Below are positions 11,741 to 25,237 of a DNA stretch of 64,000 nucleotides, in pieces. Numbering within the stretch: the first letter of the stretch is position 1; every line of letters starts with the position of its first letter. Source of the DNA: Bostrychus sinensis (lineage: Eukaryota; Chordata; Actinopteri; Gobiiformes; Eleotridae). The notes under the pieces were generated by a model that saw only the letters and a list, made by a program, of their open reading frames with translations, was not told where the DNA came from and ran no database searches. The stretch is from contig CM036243.1 of the NCBI GenBank assembly GCA_020698575.1, positions 20,241,403 to 20,305,402 of the forward strand. Reading direction: 5' to 3'. Both the position numbers and the translations under genes were made by a program.

Positions 11741-14700
11741 TTAAGTTTTGTTACTTTTCTTTATTCAGTGTAATATATCAATGTCATAGGGAAACTATCC
11801 TGCTAGCACGATTTTAGGCAGGGTTTCTAGTTTTGTCAGTACAATTTTGGCAAAGCTAAATTTGTGCCTTCTTTAGCGAAGAGACTAAAAATTAAAGAGG
11901 AGGAGAAATGAGAGATGTGAGCTTCCCCTGTGTGAAAGACCAGCATCCATCAGGATGTTGACTTTTGATTTGAATTGAGCTTATCCTGAATACTATTTAA
12001 CTATAAAAAAGGTAGGATGCTGTTTTTTGTTTTTTGTTTTTTTACATGTGTTTGGTGGATTTCCACAGATCCTTTGAATTCTGTTGTCAGATATTTGCCA
12101 CATCACTGTGAGGCCCTTTTACATGTATGCACACGATTAGCAGACATGTTTTTGGTGCCCAGGTCTCTTGTGTGTTCCACTGAGGTCCCATCTACTTCAC
12201 ACTGATTTGCATGTGTCAGTGTCCCATCCTACTGTTGTGTGTGTTGTAGTCCTTCCAGCAGTGCTAATTGTTTGTTTACATACGCTCAAGTTTCTGGGGG
12301 ATTTACAGTCCTTGCATGTGAGGCTTGTGAGGAAAAAAAAAAAAAAAGAGTTAGAGAGGTGTTAGACAGACAGAACAATCATCCCATTGTATTTGGTTTA
12401 GTCTTGTCCCTAAACTTTGACTCCACTTAAGGGGTAGGAGTCCATTTGCATGGTAGCATAAATAACATTTCTAGTATAAAACTGCAAATAATATGTGGAG
12501 ATGAACAAACAAACAAAACACAGGACACAGGAAGTTTGCTTATTTTGTATTTGCCTAAAACAGTATGTTGATTCTAAGCAGGCTTTTGTTTAACCTCAAA
12601 TATTACATTAGACCATTATCTAGAATACCACATCCATGCAGTTGTGTTTTTTTAATTCTCTGCACACTCTCCCCTCTTGCCTTTCAAAGCCCTTATTTCT
12701 CCACCACCCATTAGTCCTGGATAAAGCCTTTCTCTTCTTTCTCTCACCATATCATACACAGCTTTTACGCTCATCACTCTCCTTGTTTTTAATGTTTGGT
12801 ACACCTTTTGAATCCTGCGTCTGAATAAATAAATAGATTATGCATGAAAGGTCTGCATTAAAGTTTTCAAATCCATTATGAATTTTAAGCAAGCACTGTG
12901 ATGTTGCAACACAACCAAACATGTTAACATTCAGCAATAAAACATTTTGAGGAACTCATGCTCCCCAACTTCATAGTCTATTGCAAACCATTGTCATTTA
13001 CAATAAATCATAAATATTATATGAGGTGTTGAAACTGAGATATTTCACATTAATAGTAAGACACTGCCTTTCTAAATAGCTCCTGTTATACCTATACTGA
13101 TATACTGTCAATCTTATTGAAATGTGCCAACATTGGTGTTTTTATTCACATTAGTGCATCCCAGCTGTTTCAGAATTAGGTTTGTTAATTTGACTACTTC
13201 ATCACTAATATTGACTAATCTCAGTGTTTAGTACTGCTTATTTTTCTATATTCTCAGTTCAGTCTGTTATTACTGCAGTCTAAAATTACTGCAGTGGCTA
13301 CATAAGAACAAGTGAAGTCATCTCCACTCTTGTATGACACTTCTGAGATGATTTCCACTTTGTTCATGAATGTCCCTTTGAAGTCGCCTCATTTGGAGCA
13401 CTGGATTCTAAAAATACTACAGAATCAGATAGGCATTAAAATGTCATCTCAAATCAAAAATAGCAGGTAGTTAATTGCTCCCTTTTAAACGCTTTCACAT
13501 CTGACACCTCAGTTCACCTTTACTCCCCATGGTTTTTGGACACCATTTTCAGCAAAGGTGGGTAGCAAGAATGAATTGTACTAAATACTAAATAAATTAT
13601 GAATTAATGAGTACAGTCAATTAAAACTGCAATAAAAGATGAAGAGGTGTCAGATTTTGTGTCAGTGCGGTCCTGCGTAGGAGGGGATTCTGATGCCAGA
13701 GGACAGTGGATGCTGCAGTGGGGATATTGGAGATCAGTCATAAGCGTGAGCACTTCTGTACCAACAGTCACGGTCACTGTCTGTACACGTGCCCACGTGG
13801 GGACACAAAGTGGGTGACAAGCCAAGCATCAAACATATGTTCACCCTCCCTTCCTCCTGCTTTGAAAACCACACACAGTCACATACACACAACAGCGGGC
13901 GTGTTATAGTGCTCTTTACACCATTCTCTTGTGGCACAGGCAGCAGCTGTGGACAGATCTGCAATTCATAGCAGCGCATTCAGCCTGACCTTCACCTTAG
14001 AGGCAATAGCCAACAAGGTTTAAGGCCAGTTCTGCAGAAGCAACAAATTTGTCCTGACTACTTTTGCTTTTCTGGACACTCCAAATAAGCACTTAAATAT
14101 TTTTCATCAACAGAAAGTTTGGAGTGTCAGCAGTGTGCCAAGGAAGAAATTAGTTTTTTGGGGGGTAGACTGTCTGGATCCAGAATGGAGGAATTTTTGG
14201 AAGGGATTCTGTCCCATTGTGAGATATAACATCTTTGTGTCTCAGTGGGTCCAGGTTGTGTCAATATATCTTTACTGTTGCAACTGCAAGATAGAGCTAT
14301 AGTCCATCTATAAAAGGACCATAGTGGTGTGAAGTTTTTTATATTTGTGGATTTGTTATTTTTGCATTTTTGGCTAAATGGATAGAACATTTACTCCTTA
14401 TCTAGGTAATCCCCAAGTTCTACACCCAACACTATGGCTTTACTATTGCAAGATAGGGCTAATGCCTTGGTGGAGTGACAGCCTTGGTTTTCACCATCCA
14501 GCCACATGCCAGTGTACTCCTGGTACTGGTCCCAAGTCTGGATAAATGAAATGGATTGCATCAAAAAGGGCACCCTGGATAATAACATATGCCAAATCAT
14601 TATTTTCTGTGGTGACCTCAGAAGAAAAATTCAAAAGGAAAGAACAAGATGCAGTCTGGGAATACATGACAGACAAATTACTGTAAAAGCACAAATGTTC

Positions 14701-15185
14701 TACTGCTATAACCATCCAAATTAAACCTCAATCCACAAAACTTTATTCTAGGACCTATTCTCGGATAAACATCTATCTACCTGCCATTCACACTGACATT
14801 TGTCTTTATTTCCGTCCACAGTGCACCTGTGTATGATGATATGATGAATGCTGATCGTGTGTGGCTCTGTGCCTCAGCTGGCCAGGCCTGTAACCCACAC
14901 CGACATGAGCTCATATCTAACAGATATCACGTCACATGTCGCCACCTAAGCAGTTTGTTTCAATCACCTCCATCTATATATAACAACCGTAATTTCTTAG
15001 ACATGACCGGGCCTAAAAATAATCCAGCAGGCTGCTATTCTTTTTGTGGAGTGTGTTCTTGGTCATTCTAGTTAGTCATTGTAGTTACATTAGGGTTTAT
15101 CTAATTTAAATGCAATCCAGTTTTAGATTACATTTGTTTTTTGTTTTTTTAGCTTTAGAAATGTTGATACAATTATTGCATTAAA
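11741..15185. other. Non-coding stretch, no gene seen
   Basis: No exon is supported. A tRNA-like repeat fragment lies at about 14360-14480 (its 'gatagagcat ttactcctta' block recurs degraded near 2840). Other open frames are short and unsupported. Confidence 0.45.
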
Positions 15186-15576
15186 GTTGACTTGGTGGCA
15201 GAGCGGTTAGCATTCTCACCTCTCAGCAAAGAGGTCGTGGGTTCGAGCCCCAGGCCGACCAACACACCATCACACGATCTCTCTGGGTGGAGTCTGCATG
15301 TCCTCCCTGTGTTACCGTGGGTTCTCTCTGGGTTCTCCAGCTTCCTCCCACCATCCAAAGACATGCATGTGTTAGGTGAATTGATGACTCTAAAATTGAC
15401 CCTAGTGAATGAATGTGAGAGTGAATGTTTGTCTGTGTTCGTCTCTGTGTCAGCCCTGCGACAAGCTGGCCCCTGTCCAGGGTGTATCCCGCCTACGGCC
15501 CAAAGTTACTGGGATAGGCTCCAGTCACCCGTGATCCCTAACGGGAATAAGCGGTAGAAAATGGATGAATTGACTT
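15186..15576 (+). repeat. tRNA-derived SINE (family A), complete copy
   Basis: The element opens with a tRNA-like head: box A-like 'tggcagagcggttagc' and box B-like 'gggttcgagcccc'. A conserved teleost SINE body follows, and the 3' end is 'gcggtagaaaatggatga'. The 7-bp sequence ttgactt occurs on both sides (15187-15193 and 15570-15576), a likely target-site duplication. This is the least decayed family A copy here; others are near 3.3, 3.6, 40.8 and 42.9 kb. Confidence 0.85.
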
Positions 15577-16743
15577 TATCTTGCAAACCATCCATATAAG
15601 TTGTTTACCCACTGGAGGTACGGCAGGCAAGACAAGAATATTTTTATTGTACTTAAAAGAGATGTAGTGCTAATGTTTCTAGGTTCTGTTCACTGACTTC
15701 TGGTGTTTATGACGCTCATGTATGACAACTTGTCTCCTCCTCTTCTTCCTTACTCAGCCATTATCTTTATTATTGTTTTTTACATGGGTTTCTCACCACT
15801 TCATATACACACATACACTAATTACACTCCTGGTCCACCTATTGACTGTCGAGACTACAGCTAAAGCATAATCTTATCTTCACGGAGCAGCTCTGCACTG
15901 CGCCCCACACTGTGGCTCGGTTGATTAAATGCGCTCAGAACAGGAGAAGAAGATTGTGTGTGTGTGTTGTGAAGGGAGGGTGAGGGGAGGGGGGGGGGGG
16001 GTTGCTATAATGGGTAATGAAACAGCAGTGGCCAATAGGTGCCCCAGCAGTATTGTATTGGGCACTGTATGTATGCTGTAATGTGCAGCCAGTACCTTAT
16101 TCCTACTTGTTCTGAGTATGTCTAAGATAAGATTTTATATTATAAGTTATAAGTTTGATTGTTAGTGTTTGGCACCTCTTATAAAGGTTTTTATGGGGTG
16201 GCTAACAAGATTACTCTAGGGCGATCCATTTATTCAACTGAAAGTCATTGCTGCTGATTTCAATCACTTTTTACATCAATTATAAAGTTGGAAGGAAAGC
16301 ATGACACGACCCCAGCACATGTACAATCTATAATTTTCTCTCCGTGTTCTTGTTTTCTTAGTAGCTCTTGTTCTCCCGCAACTGTGTCAATTTTGAAAAA
16401 TGAATTCAATCTAGTAGACAGAATGAAATTCAAAATTATGGACCAAATTTTTGAGGAATTTGACCTTGGTGGGCACTTAGGGATTAGCAGTGTTTCTCTT
16501 CTGTCACTTAATCGTGATAACAGAAGATTGCTCTCTGCGCAACAATGTAAATCTTCAGAAGAGATTTGGGATGTATTGACTATGGTTTCTGTTTGCAAGT
16601 ACTCATGCGTGCATCTTATGTGCATGGATGTGTGCATGCGTATCCTAGGGGTTATAAGTTGTACTTCATCCTACTCCTTTTTGGCGGTATTTTATGAGGG
16701 ATTCTTGGTTGTTGGTATATTAAAAACATGTACATCTATTGCC

Positions 16744-16772
16744 TAAATAAATAAATAAATAAATAAATAAAA
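16744..16772. repeat. (AAAT)n microsatellite
   Basis: Seven tandem AAAT-type units are present. Confidence 0.9.
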
Positions 16773-16911
16773 CCCCACTTCGGTTATTGTCACTGCTGGA
16801 TGGTGAAAACAAGTTGTATTGCATGTAATGTAATACAGCAAATAGCAAGGGATACTCCATGATGTTTTAAGTTTGTATTCTGACAGATGAATTTTATTCA
16901 TCAGTATTATT

Positions 16912-17597
16912 TAGTGCTGGGCGGTATGACCAAAATTCTATATCACGGGATTTTTCTAAATTATAATGGTTTCACGGTATTTGATGTTTTTTTTTTTTCC
17001 CCCATGCATGACGTGTTCGAGTTAGAGTGGTAGAGTATGACGTACCTTTAGCAAACGCTTCAACAAGTGATGTCTGACTCACCTCTCCTTTAGCTTTGTC
17101 ACTTTTACATGATGGTATGAAAGGCGCTGACTTTTGTTTAATGCATTCTTGGTACTCCAAAACATGTTTGCAGCTAAGATGGTGCAGCAAATTACTCGTG
17201 TTGCCACCTCCGGCTACAACTTTAGCTCGACAGCATTTACAGTAAATAACTGTTTGGTCCATGTTCGACCTTTTAAATCCGAAGTACCGCTAAACAGCAG
17301 ACACGCCTCCTTTTTTAGGCAAAAGTTCTTCTGGGTCATCATCATTTACATTCACTTCTGGTGCAGAACTTCCACTGTCCATTTTCGCTACGCTCAACAA
17401 GTCCACTAAAACCTATACTCTGGTCCATGCGTGTTTAGTGGTGCAGGCGCTGCAATGAAAAGTGTCTCCCGAGACGCAATTTACCAATGTGTGCGTTCCG
17501 GACATTTAGGCCATTTAAACCGGTACTGCCGGTATGTGAAAAATTCATATCATAAAAAATATAAAAACGGTACGAACCGGTACACCACCCAGCACTA
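16912..17597 (-). mobile_element. Non-autonomous hAT element with BED zinc-finger remnant
   Basis: The ends are inverted: 'tagtgctgggcggt' on the left and the complement of 'tagtgctgggtggtg' on the right. They are flanked by 8-bp direct repeats matching at 7 of 8 positions (gtattatt at 16904-16911, ctattatt at 17598-17605), as expected for hAT insertion. On the minus strand, 17262-16972 encodes a BED-type finger: C-x2-C within 'IYCKCCRAKVV', then 'NTSNLLHHL' and 'KHV'. Further upstream on that strand is a frame resembling the N-terminus of fish ZBED-like hAT transposases. The catalytic domain is absent, so this is an internal-deletion derivative. Confidence 0.85.
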
Positions 17598-17605
17598 CTA
17601 TTATT

Positions 17606-20600
17606 GTTCTTGTAAAGGTGCAGAAAGCAACTGTCATGGCACTGTTAGAAATATATAAAATTAATTAGTGATTTAGGATGGTCCTAAACATGAACCATAT
17701 ATGTCTCCATATTGTATGTCACATTTTAATTGCCAAAAATGCATCAAAGTTAGCCTTAAAGTTGTAGGTAATCCTGATTATGCAAGTAAATAGAGTTTAT
17801 ATTCATTTTTGCCTTGTATTTTCAGTTGCTCTACACATGTTTTTATGGACTGTTATTATCAGAGTTGTCATACACCATCTGCTGTGTATCACAAGGAGAA
17901 CCATCTTCTAGGAATATCTAGTTATTAAAACCTTGCTTTGTGTATTGCTCAGTATGTGACAATAGCCTTGGGTATGTCTTTGTCTGTTCACTAAGAAAAC
18001 ACACAAATTTCAAATGATGGTGTTTTCTACAGTCCTCTTTTTTTCTCTCTCCTTTTTTTTATCATCACATGACCTAAGGGGTAACTTTAGTTCATTTAGT
18101 CCCTCTGAAGTTTCTTCTCGATCCTGACGAGCACAAATGGCTTCTCTCTGGGCTGCATACAGCTCCCAGGGGTCATTACTGTGGCCTTCTCCAGTAGAAC
18201 ACAGTGATTAGCAGAGCTATTAGTGCAGCTATTAGCCCACATTGACGCTAAGAGGTGTTCTGACCTGGCTATACTCGGGCAACACTGTCTCACAGATTAA
18301 CTGAGATTTGGTCATAATTGTTTTTTCCCTTTTCCTCATTCTGAAGACTTCTATGTATAATGTAATTTATTCTGGACTTACACAAGCCCTTTACACATGC
18401 ACAGTTACCTGCACCCTCTCCTGAAATCTGCAGGAATGCTTTGTTGTTTGTACACAATCCCCCACACTTTTCACACCTGGACATGATATTTGGACAACCC
18501 TAGTTCTACAGTATGTGTGGAGTGACCAGATGTTTGCATGTGTGAGGAGATGGTCCGGAGGCCAGCTGCTGACTTGTATGGCATGGGTCTTCCAATGTCA
18601 GTGGGGTGTGCTCCGCACAGTTTTGCACATTGCAGTATTTGTTACATATGTTTCATTAGTTGAGTCTTGTTTAATAGTTTTGTGGTCTAGAGTACTGTGG
18701 GGGTCCAAATTAAAGATACTAACTCCAGCCACAAGGGGTCAGCATAGGAACAAATTATTATTTTTAGTGTAATCCTTACCTAGATATATGGGCCATTTAT
18801 GCCTGAAGTAGAAGATTCCAGGTCTGGGAACTGTATCTTTGCTATTGTAAAAAAAGGGGACAATGCCTTGGTGGACGTCTGCCCTCTCCGACTGCTTCTA
18901 GTCAGTTATTTAGGTTATAATAAAAGTATGTGGTTTGCAGATCCATCTTAACTGTGATAAGTTTTCTTCATACCCAAAATACACAGTTTTAGTAAAAAAA
19001 ACAAACACCTCAGCTATTTGAGACATGAGCACTGTGTTTGTAAAAAATGAAAGCCATGTCCCTTTGAGCACCAAGGCCAGTATATCTTTGAAGCACTGAT
19101 GATGTGGTGCATGTAACGAGGGAGACGATCATCTCTGTAGACAGAAAATGATTGTTCTCTTCCCCCTGTTCTTTCGCGCCTGACTTGCTTTATTGCTCTC
19201 ATTCATTTAACTCCCCTCTTCGTGTCCTTTGTGCAGAGAGGCCTGAAAACACTGCGATACGCTGCTGTGCCCTCCACTAATCCTCTGCTTCTCCTCTACC
19301 TGTTTCTTTACCCCTGCATTTTACTCATCATTTCTTTTCAACTTTTTCTTACCACACCGTTTGTTCCCAGCCAACTTTCTTAAGTATGTGGCTGTAGTGG
19401 TATTGAAGGCAGAGGAAGGAGAGGGAGTTTCTGTAGACCACATATTGATTGAAATGGCTTACTCCACTGCTGTGTATTCATATTGGATTTCACTGGTAAT
19501 AAAGCTTTCTGACATCTTGTCCATACTCTCCACTTATGCATTTATGTTAAATATGTATGTTGAGTTTTGTAAATGTGAGTATTAAGAGGTATCACAATGT
19601 TCTGCTTGAAATTTGATAAATAAAGGTCAACATTGGGACAGAGAACAAATCAATTTCTGCTTTCAGCAATTGGCTGCCTGTTGACTACTGACTACACAAA
19701 CTGTATACATGTACTCAGGGGTGTAGCACAAATTTCTAGGCCCTTTGTATAAACCACCGTGGTGGGCCCCCATGCTCACTTTAGCAATATTTCTCACACA
19801 TATTCTAGGCTTTTTAAGGACTCCTCCCTGCAGTAGGCCCTGGGTAAAATGTACCCTTTACCCCCTCAGTCTCACCCACCTGCATGTACACTTTTAGAGT
19901 TTAGTAGCACAGCCCTAGAAAACCACAGGATTACAAAGTTATAGTTAAAGTTGCAGACCATAGCTATGGCTTCTTCTGGTGTGTAATGTCACCTGGGTGC
20001 ACAGTGCCTTTAATGGCCAGACAGGCTTACTACACATTCTTCACTGTCACACCTACAGTTTTTCCAAGTAAACAGTCCCTTTAAATGTTAAAAAGTAAGT
20101 TAATTTTTTATATCATTGATGATTATTTGAAATGGTCATTTTCTGGAAGGTAATCACTAATCAGTAATGTAATTTTAAATATTAAGTTGCCTTTTTAACA
20201 AACTCTTCTCCTCTACAACATGGTCTCTTTACTAAAGGGGTTAATCACTCATATTTTGATGTGTTTTCTCATTATATAATAACAACTTCTGTTCACACCT
20301 GGTATCAAGGTTCTAAGGGTTTTTTATTTGTACCTGATAGGTATATTTGTTTTGCAGTCAGATCAGGTAATGGCATCCCATTTATCACCCAAACAGCATA
20401 CAGTATGCAAAAACGTAACATGACGCACAAAGACACAATATAAACTGACTAAAAAGTTAATAAATAAAATAAAGTGCTCATAAAATTCTCAGGGCTCCAC
20501 CAATCAGGACACAAGAGAGACGAGGATTCGCAAAAGAATAACATTTACTTCAATACCCTGATATTTACATGCATTCTACTATCTCCTCAAGGTAATACCA

Positions 20601-21505
20601 TCTTACGTAATATGCAAAACTAACTCCCCCTGTTTATATATAACATATTTGTTATTTGTAATTTTATCTATTGATGTTTGATTTATTGACTGTGTTGTAA
20701 ATTACAATGGAATCTGGCATCTGTCTTGGAGAACACACTCTTCGTTATTGCTATTGATGAACGAGCAGTAAGAAACCAGAGTGCCTTGTCATCGAACAAA
20801 TCCAATAAGGACGAGGGAAGTACTGGCATTCGTGTGCACACCACATCTTTGTAGCTTAATGATCGATTAAACTGAGAAGATTCCAGACAAGGGCCCGAGT
20901 CCTTGGCCCTTCAGTGCTGCAGCTCTTTTGTCAAGCGATTGCTTGTTTTTCTTCAGTACTGGAAATAACAGACTACTCAGCCAGTCAGTACATGCTTTTA
21001 TTTGTTGTCGAGCAAACCCAACCTAATAAGAATCTGTTTATGTCCATTCAGTGCACATTCATCACTGAGTCCTTAAGCTTTTCCAGTGATTGTACAGGCA
21101 GACAGAAAGGCTGGAATAATGTATGCATATCCTTACTATTTTTAGCTCTGATCACTGTTAGAGCCTGATGAGGATTGAAATGGGAAAGGACATCTCTTTG
21201 ACAGTAATTTAAGCAGATTTCTCACTATACACCCCATGGCTTGGTTGTTCCATTTAGATCCTGTTGTGGATCCTTACAACTTGCCTCTGTCATTGGATAT
21301 GATGATGGGGAGAGTGCATTATTTACAGTAGTGACAGCACTCTCCGTAGGCCGATGCAGTTTTTTTTTTTTTTTTAGAAACACTGACTCTGCTTCTGAAA
21401 TGTCAATGAAAAGGTGTTATTAAAAGCTATTACCAAAGCTTTATTAATGTTGAACTGATGCAAATAAAATGGCTAGGCAGTACTTTATTCCCTTTCAGAT
21501 AGTAT
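17606..21505. other. Non-coding stretch, no gene seen
   Basis: No exon is supported. Repeat fragments include a tRNA-like remnant at about 18780-18880. The block 20700-21180 looks like unique, compositionally ordinary sequence. Without comparative data I cannot assign it a function. Confidence 0.4.
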
Positions 21506-21509
21506 GTGT

Positions 21510-21890
21510 TAGGGCTGCACAGTATTAGAACAACCTGTGATAACTATGTTGAATGTTGATTTGCAATAACAATATTATTGGTAATATTTTGATACGTTCA
21601 AAAATATTACCTCTTTATTAACCATAGACATATGGTTACATGGTATAGGGTAGATTCAATTTTAATTTATGAAAAGATACGAGTCTCTAGACTTTCTAAA
21701 CTGGGTTTAAATCAAACTTAAAAGACTAAACCCACTCAAAAATCAAATTAGAAAACTTCAATTACATGATCATAATTTTTAAGACTTTTAATTTAAGACT
21801 TCAGACACACTTGCCAGGGTACACATCGGTCAGATAGAAGACCATAACACTATGGAGATTTTTCTTGCAATACAGATATTGTTTCTGTGA
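21510..21890. mobile_element. hAT-like MITE, right end lost
   Basis: The left end 'tagggctgcacagtatta' matches the termini of the elements at 32762 and 52866, and the body contains the shared 'agaccataacactatgg' and 'caatacagatatt' blocks. The expected right terminus is missing; the next sequence belongs to a different dispersed repeat. Confidence 0.65.
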
Positions 21891-21899
21891 AGATGTCAC

Positions 21900-22130
21900 T
21901 TGGAGTGAGTGGAGCAGCGGGTGGGCCATGGCGCTGGCTGATCGATGATGATTGGGGGAACTGGCTGAAGCTTTTGACTGACAGTGAAACGTACACTGGC
22001 ATTGCAGCATGTAATGCTTTGTAGTGAGATGAAGTCTTGTGCTGAAGGGCCGTCCGCAGTGTAGAACAAAGCCTCTCCTCATTCTACATATTACACTATT
22101 AAATAAACAACATAATCATAGCGCTGTTGA
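21900..22130. repeat. Dispersed repeat of unknown class, copy 2
   Basis: This is the partner of the segment at 11505-11740, with shared blocks in the same order and orientation. It abuts the truncated hAT-like MITE, so the repeat may be a second part of a composite element. Confidence 0.5.
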
Positions 22131-25088
22131 GTTTGCGCTGTGTTTCAGTTTTGTAAGTTTGTTTATTTAATATCTTTCTGGGATGATAGACGAAACATCT
22201 TCAACCCTAACTTTTTATCCTTGTTTGGTTTGATAAAGATATTGCATACTGATATAGTGGTAACGATAAATTTGACATATACATTATTGTGTAGGCTGTG
22301 TATTCATTATTTAAAAAGAGGTTATAGGTGATCTAGTATGTTAATGGGAAAAAAATGATGACAAGCCATTTTCAGTTAAATCATTTTCTTATGACAAAAT
22401 GTGAGGTGTGGATTATGAAAAAATATAATCAGGGCACATTTGCCTGATTCATACCGTTAATCAAAAGCTCCTCTGATTCACAGCCTATTCTCGGCACGTT
22501 CAAGCCTCTTCTCTTGAGAGTGTAATCACACACATGATTGGACTCTTGTCCTTCCAGAAGAGCCATGCCCTCTGTCTGACTCTACAATGAGTGGCCACAT
22601 CAACAATTATAAACACTCTTTTAACTAGAAGCACTTGGAGAGTGTAGAGACATTATTGTCCCACTTTGTAAAATGGTAAAGGATTATGTAAAAAAACAAA
22701 ACAAAAAAGCTCTAGGACCCAGACAGTAATCTTGATCCACACCATAACTTAACCATTTGTTCCTTAGCCTGTTACTGACATTACCAGAAAATGTTATCAA
22801 AATCAGACTATACTGCTACATGTTTTATGTTGTTTGTCAATATACATATGCTGTTTGGTTAGAGTATCATTAATGATATTTTACCTACGCCAAGAAAGTT
22901 GTGTTTTTGCCAGTGTTGGTTTGTTTGTATTTTAGCAAGATAACTCAACACTTATGATTTAAAAATTATTTTTAGTGAAATTTCCAGGAAAGGTAATGGG
23001 CCAATGAACAAAAGGATCATTCTTAGTGTGAATCCAGGGTGAAAGGACTGCACTCTCCAGATGCTTGCAGTTCCTGCTTAAAGTTAATAATATGTTAAAA
23101 TGTGCAACATGTGTGACTCTCCAATGTATCCACTTTATCTTATCATTCTGTCACAATCTTTGTCAAATTTGATGTAAATCCAATTAATTAGAGCAGAGGT
23201 ATTTGTCTGGCTTAGGTAGATGTACGATAACCAATCACAAGCAGGTTTTATGATGTCAGCCCCTTACATCTCCTCCAACAGTGGTTGACAGCTCAGGCAG
23301 CAGCTCTGATAAAGGTCAGGCAGCACAAACGTGTGGAGAAGATGGCTGCTTGAGCTCTGCTTCATTTACCACTGTCTCACTTCTGAGGCACGTGACAGTG
23401 AAGGGCACAATGTAAAGGAGAGAAATGCCTGTGTTTTGACATCATATGTTGGCATCAAAACCCTAAATGCTATAAATTTATCTCTAGACAGTAGTAGTAA
23501 ATTATACTTCCTAGTTTCCTAGTACAGTATCTAATAAACAAAAAATCTAAAGACGTAATAGCATATAGGAACCTCAATTTAAAATTAAAGAAATAAAAAA
23601 AAAGCACAATATGTAATCCGATGTTGTTTTTATGTTGCTACATTTTGTCGAAGTTTGATTCGTAAAGGTTTCAGTACATATTCAGGCAATGCTATAACTA
23701 TAAGCACTCAGAGGAGACTGTAGATGTCCACCATTGCGTTGTCCCTATCTCATCAAGATCTGATGCCCAGACATGAACTAGTTCCAGGTAACTTCTGGTT
23801 GACAAGTAAATGCTCTATACATTGAGACACAAATTATAATTTCATTATGGTAAATAATAATTTGTTTATTTACTGACATCGTGTGGCCAGAATTAGTATC
23901 ATCTAAGTTATCCCTATATCTCACAGTGGTACAGATTCCTTTTTAAATGGTGTTCTGGATCCACACCAAAAAAAAATCCTTTCCTTCTACAACTGCACAA
24001 GTTGTGTTTTAGTATGTAGTGGGTTACTATTTAGTATTTAATTCACTTTCTAATCAGTCATTACCACTCATTGAAAGGCCTTGATCTCATCTCCTCTGAA
24101 GACATTTACTAATTAGCATATCTTTCTTTCTGCTTGTTGCAAATAGGAGATTTACTGTAGACTTGATGATGTGAAGATTACAGATTTAAATGATTTTGAT
24201 GCAGCCACACTAGGTAAATATTCTGCTGCATCTCTCAATTGAAAAGGCTGTTATCACATAGACAGTCACATTAATTAACTTGTCCAATAAGCTCCAATGA
24301 ATTAATTCATCAAAGGCTTGTTCCAGCAATTCACTATAGCATCTTTTATTGTAATTACATCAGGGTAATTATGTTAAATAATAATGCATGCAGACAGGAC
24401 GTCACTGGACAGAGCATAGTCCAAAAAGTGTTTTATATAGTGTTTTATAGGCATAAATGCTTTGTACTTTCTAATCAGCTAAATTCACATCCAATGTATT
24501 TTGTGTAACTTTTCCTATCTACTTCATTAATAATACCAACTGTGTGGTATTGTGTAAAAAAACCTGTTATAGTAGAGTCCCAAATATTTTAACCTTGTGA
24601 ATTTATCTCTGTCAGTAGTTACAGTACATATTCTTATTTATGTTGAATTTTTGGCCTATTTTGACTTGGATTTGTGCAAACTCTATACAGACAGTGACTT
24701 GTGAAAGTGTTCCTGTGTCCACTTAGTGATGTCCAGTGTCGAATCAGACTATTTTTCATTCAGTGCTGCTTGAGTATACAATAATAGACACTTTGTCTTT
24801 CTAAAATGCCCTTTTTAAACTCAGTCATGTTTTATGGTTGCTACCATCAAATTGAAAAGCGAGCTATTATATTTCATTGATATGTTTCAGTTTGAACATC
24901 TTATACATTGTTTATAGTCTGTTGTGAATGAAATATGGTTTTATGAGGTTTGCAGATTGCCTTTTGTTTTTATTCACAATTTACAATGTCACAACTTTGC
25001 ATCACAGCTTTACATAGTTTACTTTTCTGCATTTTGATTAATTATTTTAGGTATTTAATTAAATCTATATCTCTGTTTTGTCCTTCAG
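22131..25088. other. Non-coding stretch before pitpnc1 exon 2
   Basis: No exon is supported. A reverse tRNA-like fragment lies at about 23690-23860. The block 24100-24400 is rich in TAATTA-type sites and looks non-repetitive (see findings). The sequence immediately before 25089 is a normal pyrimidine-rich 3' splice site. Confidence 0.45.
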
Positions 25089-25237
25089 TACCGGATTGGG
25101 CAGCTATACATGATCAGCAAACACAGCCATGAGCAGAGTGACCGAGGGGAAGGTGTGGAAGTGGTGCAGAACGAGCCCTTTGAAGATCCAGTCCATGGCC
25201 AAGGACAGTTCACAGAAAAACGGGTCTACCTCAACAG
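25089..25237 (+). CDS. pitpnc1: pitpnc1 exon 2
   Basis: 149 nt, preceded by 'ttgtccttcag' and followed by 'gtctgt'. It starts in phase 0 with TAC CGG ATT and ends with two bases (AG) of a Ser codon completed by the next exon. The encoded piece ends '[11 protein letters not shown]'. Confidence 0.93.

Noticed and set aside
15196..15251. tRNA-like sequence with box A and box B
   Set aside because: It is the head of a SINE with a target-site duplication, not a folded tRNA gene; the same applies to 8662, 50075 and 55826.
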